A DNA stretch of 64,000 nucleotides from Natronosalvus amylolyticus (GTDB taxonomy: Archaea > Halobacteriota > Halobacteria > Halobacteriales > Natrialbaceae). Position 1 is the first letter of the stretch. Every line of letters begins with the position of its first letter. This document shows, piece after piece, positions 14,759 through 21,484 of the stretch. The stretch lies in contig NZ_CP101156.1 of the NCBI RefSeq assembly GCF_024298845.1, forward strand, positions 1,736,001-1,800,000, given 5' to 3'. The translations under genes and the position numbers were made by a program. The notes below the pieces were generated by a model. The model saw only the letters and a list, made by a program, of their open reading frames with translations. It ran no database searches and was not told the DNA's origin.

Positions 14759-15760
14759 TCACTCCGCAAACGTGTCGATGACGGTTCCACTTCCCTCACC
14801 AGTCGTGTAGTGGTAGCCGTCCGCACTCGAGAGCGTGCCCCAGTCGTGCCAGCTTCCCTCGTAGTTGCGCAGTTCCTCGAATCCGAGCAGCCCCAGGATG
14901 AACCAGCCGACAGAGCCGCGAACGGCGGTCGTACAGTAGGTTATCGTCTCCTCGTCGGGCTCGAGGCCGGCGTCGTCCAGCCACAGTTGCTCGAGGTCCT
15001 CGGGCGACCGGAGTCGAGCTCCGCTTTCAACGAGGTTTTGCGGGAAATTGACGTTGATCGCGCCAGTGATATGCCCGTGTCGAGAGGCGCGGTCGTCCTC
15101 GTCTAACCCCCAGTACTCTTCGGGCGTGCGGTTGTCGACGAGCTGGACGTCAGCCCCCTCCTCGTGGACTCGCTCGGCCACGTGGGCTCGCGTCGCGACG
15201 ACATCCATGTCGAGCGCAGGTTCGTACTGACTATCTGCTGCGTCCACGTCGTCAGTTTCGGTTGGAGCGTTTGCTGCCTCCCAGACCGTGTAGCCCCCAT
15301 CGAGCAGCGCCACGGTGCCTTCGTGACCGATGGCTCGCAAAGTGTATATCGCGTAGGTCTCCCAGAGAGTCGACCCCTCGCCGTAGACGGCCACGTCGTC
15401 ACCGCGTTCGATGCCGGCTTGCGCCACGATATCGGCGATGACCTCGGGTGAGGCCTCGTAGCCGTCGTCCGTTTCTGCGTAGTGACCGCGCAGCAACTCC
15501 GTGTCGGGCAATCGATGGGCTCCCTCGATGTGGCCCGATAGAAAGTCCTTCTCCCGCCGGATGTCGAGGAGTTCGACCGCCTCGAGGTTGTCCTCGAGCC
15601 ACTGACTGTCGACGACCGCCTCGTAGGCGACGGCCGCCGGCGTCGAGTAGTTGTCGGGTTGACGCGAGGCGATGGAGCCGAGACAGCCGGCGACCGAGGC
15701 GGCTGTTGCCCCGCTGACTGCGAACAGAAACTGTCGTCTTCCGGTCGTATCGTGCCCCAT
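14759..15760 (-). CDS. Tandem-rhodanese lipoprotein (thiosulfate sulfurtransferase type)
   Basis: 333 aa. GRRQFLFAVSGATAASVAGC is a twin-arginine signal with lipobox (Cys near 26), so it should be exported folded and anchored outside. Two rhodanese domains follow: about 45-165 (VELLDIRREKDFLSGHIEGA) and 185-315 (VQLVDNRTPEEYWG, HITGAINVNFPQ). The second has the active-site loop YCTTAVRGS with the sulfur-carrying Cys; the first has YGEGSTLWE in that place and is inactive, as in classic two-domain sulfurtransferases. Likely role: sulfur transfer outside the membrane, with unknown acceptor. It stands alone. Confidence 0.87.
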   Translation of the reverse strand: MGHDTTGRRQFLFAVSGATAASVAGCLGSIASRQPDNYSTPAAVAYEAVVDSQWLEDNLEAVELLDIRREKDFLSGHIEGAHRLPDTELLRGHYAETDDGYEASPEVIADIVAQAGIERGDDVAVYGEGSTLWETYAIYTLRAIGHEGTVALLDGGYTVWEAANAPTETDDVDAADSQYEPALDMDVVATRAHVAERVHEEGADVQLVDNRTPEEYWGLDEDDRASRHGHITGAINVNFPQNLVESGARLRSPEDLEQLWLDDAGLEPDEETITYCTTAVRGSVGWFILGLLGFEELRNYEGSWHDWGTLSSADGYHYTTGEGSGTVIDTFAE

Positions 15761-15838
15761 CAGTGGGAAACAGTATGAGCCGCAGTCTCACGAGCATTTC
15801 GTGGCTGTGTACCGAAGACGAACAGCCGAGAAGAGCGA

Positions 15839-16624
15839 TTAGCTCCGCATCAACCCGCCGTCGATCGGTAACTCGACACCGTTGACGAAACTCGCGTGCG
15901 GACTGGAAAGATAGGCAACGACCTCGCCGAGTTCTTCGGGTTCGCCGATTCGATCCATCGGAATGTCGCTCGCCAGCTCCTCGAGGCCCTCCTGGTAGCT
16001 CTCGTAGGTGCCGTTCTCGATTCTGGCCTCGACCAGTTCCTCGATACGGGGCGTCTCGATGGTGCCAGGTAAGACCGCGTTGGCTCGAACGTCGGGGGCG
16101 AATTCCCGCGAGATCGTTTTGACGAGGCCGATTACGCCGCGTCTAACGGCGTTCGAGAGCAAGAGCCCGTCAGCGACCTCTTTGACCGTTCGGGAGGTGA
16201 TACAGACGATCGATCCCTCGTCGGACTCGTGCAGGTACGGGTGGGCCTCCTCGATCGTCCAGACGACGCTCATCACCAGCAGGTCGTAGGCCCCATACCA
16301 CTCGCGGTCGTCCGTCTCGAGAAAGGTTGTGCTCGGTGGCCCGCCGGCAGAGGTGACGAGGTGGTCGATGCCACCGAACTCGTCGACGGTCGCTTTCACC
16401 AGCGCCGAAACCTGCTCTGGGTCGGTCAGATCAGTGGGTTTCGCGAGGACGGCGCCGTCGCCCTGGGCCGCAACGTGTTCGCGTGCGGCCTCGAGTCGTT
16501 CCTCGTCTCGCCCGCAGATGGCGACGTTCGCCCCCTGTCGTGCGAGAACGGTCGCACTCGCGAGGCCAAGGCCGCTCGAGGAAGCCGTGACCAGTGCCGT
16601 GTTACCCGCAATATCGAGGTCCAT
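15839..16624 (-). CDS. Short-chain dehydrogenase/reductase-like protein with altered active site
   Basis: 261 aa from ATG 16624 (MDLDIAGNTALVTASSSGLG). The cofactor loop TASSSGLGLA and NVAICGRDEERL (an Arg that favours NADP) are present, as are LVTSAGGPPSTTF and the NAVLPGTIETPRI segment. The serine region is SIVCITSRTVKE, but the place of the usual Tyr-X3-Lys reads LLLSNAVRRGVIGLVKT, with no Tyr. This subgroup of FabG-like proteins exists in many genomes, and its chemistry is unclear. It is a single gene next to the Tfx regulator gene. NAD(P) binding is likely; reaction unknown. Confidence 0.85.
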   Translation of the reverse strand: MDLDIAGNTALVTASSSGLGLASATVLARQGANVAICGRDEERLEAAREHVAAQGDGAVLAKPTDLTDPEQVSALVKATVDEFGGIDHLVTSAGGPPSTTFLETDDREWYGAYDLLVMSVVWTIEEAHPYLHESDEGSIVCITSRTVKEVADGLLLSNAVRRGVIGLVKTISREFAPDVRANAVLPGTIETPRIEELVEARIENGTYESYQEGLEELASDIPMDRIGEPEELGEVVAYLSSPHASFVNGVELPIDGGLMRS

Positions 16625-16679
16625 ACGTAGGTTTACAGCCACGAGTGCCTAATATTCGATGGTTACGGCGAACTCGAGA

Positions 16680-17138
16680 TCACTCCGAGGAGCGAACCCG
16701 CACCGTGCCGTTGGAGGTGACACCGACGATGAGTGATTCGGCGACCCGTCGACCGGTGATGGCACCCCCCGCTCGATCGGAAATTACCTTCATCAGGTCA
16801 GGCGCGGTGTGTTCGACCTTGACGCCGGCCTCGTCACAGGCTTCGTACACCAGATCCGGGACGTCGTACAGGTCCGTTCCTCCCTCGACACGAACGCGAA
16901 CCGGTGCGCGCAACGCTTCGGCGAACGCCACCGTCTCCTTTGCGCGCTCGAGGTTGTCGCGAGCGCTGCCCTCGACGGACGAGACGTTGGCTCGAGAGGT
17001 CCCCAGTGCCTCGGCGATGGCCGCCTGAGAGTGGCCACGTTCGCGCAAGGCGAGTACCTGCGCCTGTCGGTGGGTGAGGATGCTCTCGTCGGGATCGAAG
17101 CCGATCTCTTCGAGCGTCGTTGCTGCCTCCTCGATCAT
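16680..17138 (-). CDS. Tfx-family DNA-binding regulator
   Basis: 152 aa from ATG 17138 (MIEEAATTLEEIGFDPDESI), leaderless with TATA-like GCTTTGAAC about 25-30 bp upstream. The N-terminal helix-turn-helix is of the sigma-4/LuxR-like type: LTHRQAQVLALRERGHSQAA followed by AEALGTSRANVSSVEGSARD. The C-terminal domain (about 70-150, VRVRVEGGTDLYDVPDLVYE) is the archaeal Tfx domain. In Methanothermobacter, Tfx binds downstream of the molybdenum formylmethanofuran dehydrogenase promoter; haloarchaea lack that enzyme, so the target here is unknown. It may control the SDR gene next to it. Confidence 0.85.
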   Translation of the reverse strand: MIEEAATTLEEIGFDPDESILTHRQAQVLALRERGHSQAAIAEALGTSRANVSSVEGSARDNLERAKETVAFAEALRAPVRVRVEGGTDLYDVPDLVYEACDEAGVKVEHTAPDLMKVISDRAGGAITGRRVAESLIVGVTSNGTVRVRSSE

Positions 17139-17279
17139 ACATGCACTAGACGGCGGCGAGTTCAAAGCCTCTCCGGTCACACTCGAGCAGTGGAGGTCAT
17201 GTACTCGCTCCGTAGAGCCATCGCACTCGCTCGAGGTGGGTTACGAAAATCGAAAATCGTTCACGTCGGATAGCGACGC

Positions 17280-18362
17280 TCAGTCGTCGGCAGGAATCGC
17301 TCGAGGGGAGTTCCGCGACGGGTTGGCCATCGCGAGGACGTCGTCGAAGAAGCCGAGGGTGTCCTCTGGGCCAGGGTTCGCTTCGGGGTGGTACTGGCGG
17401 GTGATGATGTCGTGTTCGATACCGTCGAGACCTTCGGGCGTATCGTCGTTGACGTTGAGCTGGGAGACCTCGAGGTGTGGACCGGGCTCGGCGACCGTGT
17501 AGCCGTGGTTCTGGGTCGTCATAACGACCTGTCCGCTTTCGACGTCGAGCACTGGCTGGTTAACGCCGCGGTGACCGAAGGTCATCTTCTCGGTGGTACC
17601 ACCCAGCGCGCGGGCGACGATCTGCTGGCCGAGACAGATGCCAGCGACGGGCGTATCCTCGACGAAGGTTTCGACGAGCGACGCAGCCTGTGGGTAGTTT
17701 TTCGGGTCGCCAGGTCCGTTCGAGACGAACAGCACGTCGGGGTCGACGGCCTCGACGTCGGCAGCACTCGCGTCGTGTGGGAACACGTGAACGGTCGCAT
17801 TGCGGGCGACCAGCGAGTCGATGATCGAACCTTTGACGCCACAGTCGATCAGCGCAACGGTCTCGCCGTCGTTATCTTCACCGTGGACGGCGTGTTCGGC
17901 CACGCTGACCTGCTCGCCGATCTCCGTGTGGTCGCTCATCGCCTGACAGCGCTCGAGTTCGGCGACGGCGTCGTCGGGCGTGGCGTGTTTGCCGACAGCG
18001 ATACCGCATTTCATCGCGCCGCCTTCGCGCACGTCGGTCACGACGTCGCGGGTGTCGAGATGGTCGACGGCCGGCACGCCTTCTTCGGCGAGCCAGGCGG
18101 CCACGTCGTCGGTGAGTTCGCGAGCAAGGACGGCTCGTGGATGAACGCGATCGGATTCGAAGCGTTCCTCTCGGACGCCGTAGTTGCCGATTAGAGGGTA
18201 GGAAAACGTCAGGACCTGCTCCTCGTAAGATGGGTCCGTCAGGCTCTCCTCGTAGCCCGTGTAAGCTGTTGTGAAAACCAGTTCCCCGCGTGCGGTGCCA
18301 GGTGCACGACCACGCCCCTCGAGTACGTGACCGCTTTCCAGCGCAACGTAGGCCGGGTTCAT
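17280..18362 (-). CDS. carA: Carbamoyl-phosphate synthase small (glutamine amidotransferase) subunit
   Basis: 360 aa from ATG 18362 (MNPAYVALESGHVLEGRG). Hydrolyses glutamine and feeds ammonia to CarB for carbamoyl phosphate (pyrimidines, arginine). The N-terminal CPSase_sm domain (1-140, TGYEESLTDPSYEEQ) precedes the class I amidotransferase with the nucleophile in GICLGQQI and the His/Glu pair in YHPEANPGPEDT. carB is not in the window. TATA-like CACTTATG at plus 18390-18396 gives a near-leaderless start, and a perfect palindrome at 18414-18428 sits just upstream, shared with the divergent lrp gene. Confidence 0.95.
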   Translation of the reverse strand: MNPAYVALESGHVLEGRGRAPGTARGELVFTTAYTGYEESLTDPSYEEQVLTFSYPLIGNYGVREERFESDRVHPRAVLARELTDDVAAWLAEEGVPAVDHLDTRDVVTDVREGGAMKCGIAVGKHATPDDAVAELERCQAMSDHTEIGEQVSVAEHAVHGEDNDGETVALIDCGVKGSIIDSLVARNATVHVFPHDASAADVEAVDPDVLFVSNGPGDPKNYPQAASLVETFVEDTPVAGICLGQQIVARALGGTTEKMTFGHRGVNQPVLDVESGQVVMTTQNHGYTVAEPGPHLEVSQLNVNDDTPEGLDGIEHDIITRQYHPEANPGPEDTLGFFDDVLAMANPSRNSPRAIPADD

Positions 18363-18413
18363 TACGAGATACGTACTGACCACAGGCACATAAGTGTTGT
18401 CTTCGAAGCGAGG

Positions 18414-18428
18414 TTACGAATTTCGTAA
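18414..18428. promoter_or_regulatory. Perfect palindrome TTACGAA-T-TTCGTAA between carA and lrp
   Basis: 15-bp palindrome with 7-bp arms, 37 bp before the lrp ATG and 52 bp before the carA ATG. It lies upstream of the carA TATA and near the core promoter of lrp. Lrp/AsnC regulators bind such palindromes and usually control themselves and their neighbour, so this is a good candidate for its operator. Binding is inferred. Confidence 0.6.
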
Positions 18429-18464
18429 TCATCAAGTGGGTGTCACCCCAATCGGTAGATCTCA

Positions 18465-18878
18465 ATGGACGATCTCGACCGAAACATCCTGAACATCCTC
18501 CGACGAGATGCCCGAACGCCGTATACGGAGATCGCAGAAGAGGTGGGCACGAGCGAGGGAACGGTCCGCAATCGCGTCGAGCGGATGAACGACGACGACG
18601 TTATCGAACGGTTTACTGTTACCACGCGCACGGGCAACGTGAAGGCGATGATCGAGATCGGCGTCGCGGTCGACGTCGATACGGCCAGCATCGCCGAGCG
18701 GATGGCCGAGTGGGCTGAAGTCGACTTCGTCTGGCAGGTTTCGGGTGAGCAAGACATCGTGCTGGTCGTCGACGCAGCAGACACCCGGGGCGTCAACGAA
18801 CTCATCACGCAGGCGCGCGAGCAAGAGGAGGTCGTGAGCACGAAAACGCGCCTGATTCTCGACGAAAAACTCGGATAA
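18465..18878 (+). CDS. lrp: Lrp/AsnC-family transcriptional regulator
   Basis: 137 aa. The N-terminal winged helix starts at once (MDDLDRNILNILRRDARTPYTEIAEEV then GTSEGTVRNRVERM), and the C-terminal RAM effector domain spans about 62-135 (IEIGVAVDVDTASIAERMAE, GEQDIVLVVDAADTRGV). Such proteins sense amino acids and form octamers on DNA. Divergent from carA across a palindrome, it probably links carbamoyl phosphate, hence glutamine and arginine metabolism, to an amino-acid signal; the ligand is not readable from sequence. Length is normal for haloarchaeal Lrp. Confidence 0.92.
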   Translation: MDDLDRNILNILRRDARTPYTEIAEEVGTSEGTVRNRVERMNDDDVIERFTVTTRTGNVKAMIEIGVAVDVDTASIAERMAEWAEVDFVWQVSGEQDIVLVVDAADTRGVNELITQAREQEEVVSTKTRLILDEKLG

Positions 18879-19056
18879 GTGCGCCTCGAGAGTACCGCGC
18901 CGCGCCCTCTCAAACGTCGACTAATGAGTGAAAACATCGGTTTCACGCATCCGTTCAGATTTTGGAAGACACGCAGTTCCGTCAAGCGTTGCGGTGTCGT
19001 CTGCACTCTCGAGGAAAGCCGATACTGGTTTTAGGAACCGCCCGTTCAATAGGCCT

Positions 19057-19623
19057 ATGAACGCGACAGCGGAAGACGACGAATTGCCGCACAAAAACGC
19101 CGCCCAGGACGTCATCGCCGTCGACGCCGAGGATACCGAACTTGGACTGGTCAACCGCCTCGAGGCTCACACCGGCGAGGGAACGCGGCATCGGGCGTTT
19201 ACCTCTCTGGTATTCGACGGGGACGACAACATACTGCTCGCCCAGCGGGCACCCGACAAACGCCTCTGGGGGACCTACTGGGACGGAACCGTGGCCTCCC
19301 ATCCAGTCCAGGGACAGAGTCAGGAGGACGCGACCAGACAGCGTCTCGAGGAGGAGCTGGGAGTGACGCCGGACCAGTACGACGACCTGCGCCTGACCGA
19401 CCGCTTCGAGTACAAACGCTACTTCGAGAACGCTGGCGTCGAACACGAGGTCTGTGCGGTGCTCAAACTGACCCTGCAGGACACGTCGCTCGACCCGGAC
19501 GAAGAAGAGGTCGCCGGCCTGATGTGGGTACCCTACGAACGGCTGCACAGCAACCCCGAGTGGTACCGACAACTTCGACTCTGTCCGTGGTTCGAAATCG
19601 CCATGCGTCGAGACGTTCGATAG
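19057..19623 (+). CDS. idi: Isopentenyl-diphosphate isomerase type I-like Nudix protein
   Basis: 188 aa from ATG 19057 (MNATAEDDELPHKNAAQDVI). Interconverts IPP and DMAPP for archaeal lipids and carotenoids. The Nudix fold shows RAFTSLVFDGDDNILLAQRA, KRLWGTYWDGTVASHP, DATRQRLEEELGVTPDQ and HEVCAVLK with the essential-type Glu (131). The residue matching the catalytic Cys67 of the E. coli enzyme is Ala80 (TVASHP in place of VCGHP). As I recall, haloarchaeal proteins annotated Idi share this. The geranylgeranyl synthase gene is 37 kb away. The function is probable, not certain. Confidence 0.8.
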   Translation: MNATAEDDELPHKNAAQDVIAVDAEDTELGLVNRLEAHTGEGTRHRAFTSLVFDGDDNILLAQRAPDKRLWGTYWDGTVASHPVQGQSQEDATRQRLEEELGVTPDQYDDLRLTDRFEYKRYFENAGVEHEVCAVLKLTLQDTSLDPDEEEVAGLMWVPYERLHSNPEWYRQLRLCPWFEIAMRRDVR

Positions 19624-19823
19624 GGAACCGGTTTCTCGAGTACACGGGTATTACGATCACCGCTCCGACAGCGGATTTTCGAGTGTGCCAGGCCCTCGAG
19701 CGAAGCGCAAACCCTGAAAAGACCCACTTCCTCGACAATAGAGAATAGTTAACATACAACAAGGCTTAAGCTCGGGTGGTTCATACTGTCGAGCAGCGGT
19801 CGACGAAATCGACCAGTGACACG

Positions 19824-20117
19824 ATGAGTACACCGCCACAGGAAACCGAAACGCACACGCTTGCACTCTCTCACGAACAGCAGTGGGTCGTCCACCACAC
19901 CCTCGTCGCCACGGCTGACGAGTATCTGGACGACGATGAGCCGGTCCCACCCTGGCTGTTGACCGTCCTCGAGGGTCTCGAATCCGACGAGCAGACGGTT
20001 ACAGACCGGCAGAGTCGCAATCTCAAGGCGTTGCTCGAAGACCGGGAGTTACCCGAAGCCGACGTCCCGGAAACTCGAGCCGTGTGTGCGACACTCGAGG
20101 CGATACTCGAGGACTGA
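19824..20117 (+). CDS. Small acidic haloarchaeal protein of unknown function
   Basis: 97 aa from ATG 19824 (MSTPPQETETHTLALSHEQQ). Strongly acidic and mostly helical: EQQWVVHHTLVATADEYLDD, a PWLLTVLEGLESDEQTV stretch, and a C-terminal helix ETRAVCATLEAILED. A TATA-like GGCTTAAG at about 19762-19769 predicts a leader of roughly 30 nt. There is no recognisable catalytic or DNA-binding motif, and I recall similar short proteins across haloarchaea. The stop codon lies in a 19-bp palindrome (20116-20134). It stands between idi and purS in the same direction. Confidence 0.68.
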   Translation: MSTPPQETETHTLALSHEQQWVVHHTLVATADEYLDDDEPVPPWLLTVLEGLESDEQTVTDRQSRNLKALLEDRELPEADVPETRAVCATLEAILED

Positions 20118-20134
20118 TTGGGACCGTCCCAATC
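20116..20134. terminator. 19-bp perfect palindrome at a stop codon
   Basis: GATTGGGAC-C-GTCCCAATC, 9-bp arms with a 1-bp centre, starting inside the TGA of the preceding gene. As RNA it can form an 8-bp stem with a CCG loop, but no U-run follows, so it may be an RNA 3'-end structure or a protein-binding site rather than an intrinsic terminator. Confidence 0.4.
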
Positions 20135-20338
20135 TACCGTCGAGCGTCGACATCGTAGGGGCGCCCGGCGGTACGTGACGTCAACGGTCCCGACGAGTGG
20201 TTCGTCACGACCGAACGTGTGGGCCGACCGGGACCGGTCGTCAGAGGCTGCTCACACTATGCGACACCGATATTCACGAACGTGTATGACGAGACGAACC
20301 CGAAAGCGTTTTTGAGCACGGTTACGGGGTATCAACTG

Positions 20339-20590
20339 ATGACCGCCTACACCGCCACGGTGACCGTCCGACTCAAACACGGCGTCCTCGACCCCGAGGC
20401 CGAGACCACACGGCGTTCGCTCGAGCGCCTGGGGTTCGACCTCGAGGCGCTTCGCTCGGCAGATCGCTTCGAGATTGATCTCGAGGCCGACGACTCGGCG
20501 GAAGCCGAACAGCGAGTCGACGAGATGGCCGAACGACTGCTGGCAAACCCGACCATCCACGATTACGACGTGGAGGTCGACGAGCGGTAG
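20339..20590 (+). CDS. purS: Phosphoribosylformylglycinamidine synthase, PurS subunit
   Basis: 83 aa from ATG 20339 (MTAYTATVTVRLKHGVLDPE), leaderless with TATA-like CGTTTTTGAG about 27-32 bp upstream. PurS is the small dimeric scaffold that joins PurL and PurQ into FGAM synthetase, step 4 of purine synthesis. The family hallmarks VRLKHGVLDPEAETTRRSL and FDLEALRSADRFEIDLEAD are evident and length is normal. purQ follows after 59 bp that contain a duplicated purQ start. purL is not in the window. Confidence 0.94.
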   Translation: MTAYTATVTVRLKHGVLDPEAETTRRSLERLGFDLEALRSADRFEIDLEADDSAEAEQRVDEMAERLLANPTIHDYDVEVDER

Positions 20591-20653
20591 ATGACGGTCT
20601 CGATCATCCTGACCGACACCGTCAGTTTCGCCACACGGAGGTGTCTGCAGTGA
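20591..20653 (+). CDS. Coupled 20-codon ORF from a duplicated purQ start
   Basis: Starts ATG directly after the purS TAG and reads MTVSIILTDTVSFATRRCLQ before a TGA that overlaps the purQ GTG (GTGA). Its first 18 bases, TGACGGTCTCGATCATCC (20592-20609), are repeated exactly at 20651-20668, the true purQ start. It therefore looks like a slip duplication of the gene start that now works as a translational bridge between purS and purQ. The peptide is unlikely to have its own function. Confidence 0.45.
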   Translation: MTVSIILTDTVSFATRRCLQ

Positions 20654-21348
20654 CGGTCTCGATCATCCGCTTTGGCGGCTCAAACTGCGACCGCGACGCC
20701 GCGGCCGCACTCGAGCATCTGGACATCGACGCCGAAATAGTCTGGCACGAGGACGGCCTTCCAGCGGACACTACCGGTATCGTCCTGCCGGGCGGTTTCT
20801 CGTACGGTGACTACCTTCGTGCCGGCGCGATAGCGGCCCACTCGCCGATCCTCGAAGCGGTCCGCGAGGCGGCCAGAAACGGCATCCCCGTCCTGGGTGT
20901 CTGTAACGGCGCGCAGGTCGGCTGTGAATCGGGACTCACCGACGGTGTGTTCACGACCAACGAGAGCGCTCGTTTCCAGTGTGAGCACGTCTATTTGCGC
21001 GTCGAACGCGACGACACCCCCTGGACGGCCGACTACGAAACGGGTGACGTAATCAAAGTGCCGATCGCCCATGGTGAAGGTCGCTACGAAATCGACGACG
21101 ACCGACTCACCCAACTCGAGACCGACGGACGCGTATTGTTTCGCTACTGCGACGCCGACGGCAATCTCAGCGCCGAGGCAAATCCGAACGGCTCGAAACA
21201 CAACGTCGCCGGCGTCCTCGGTGATCGCGAGACGGTCGCCGTCATGATGCCTCACCCCGAACGGGCAACACTCCCCGACGTCGGCGGGACCGACGGGCAG
21301 GCAATTCTCCGTGGATTCGAACGAATCGACCCCGCTGCACCCCAGTAA
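20650..21348 (+). CDS. purQ: Phosphoribosylformylglycinamidine synthase, PurQ (glutaminase) subunit
   Basis: 232 aa from GTG 20650; an in-frame GTG at 20641 would add three residues, but the repeat with the ATG copy at 20591 supports 20650. Releases ammonia from glutamine for PurL. SIIRFGGSNCDRDAAAALEH, LPGGFSYGDYLRAGAIAA, the nucleophile in LGVCNGAQVG and the His/Glu of MMPHPERA are all present, so the amidotransferase triad is intact. PurS is encoded directly upstream; PurL lies elsewhere. Confidence 0.95.
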   Translation: MTVSIIRFGGSNCDRDAAAALEHLDIDAEIVWHEDGLPADTTGIVLPGGFSYGDYLRAGAIAAHSPILEAVREAARNGIPVLGVCNGAQVGCESGLTDGVFTTNESARFQCEHVYLRVERDDTPWTADYETGDVIKVPIAHGEGRYEIDDDRLTQLETDGRVLFRYCDADGNLSAEANPNGSKHNVAGVLGDRETVAVMMPHPERATLPDVGGTDGQAILRGFERIDPAAPQ

Positions 21349-21484
21349 TCCGACAGGTGGGCAGTAGTTTTATTTTACGCCTGTTAGTAGTAGACTCAAG
21401 TCCTGAGTTGACTCGAGCACTAAAGAGGGTATGGTGCCTTGATAAATCGAGAACAGCGATCAGTAGGCTCCGGGGGAAGACACA

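Noticed and set aside
17388-18194. 268-codon plus-strand frame opposite carA
   Set aside because: CarA has intact catalytic motifs on the minus strand; the plus frame has none.
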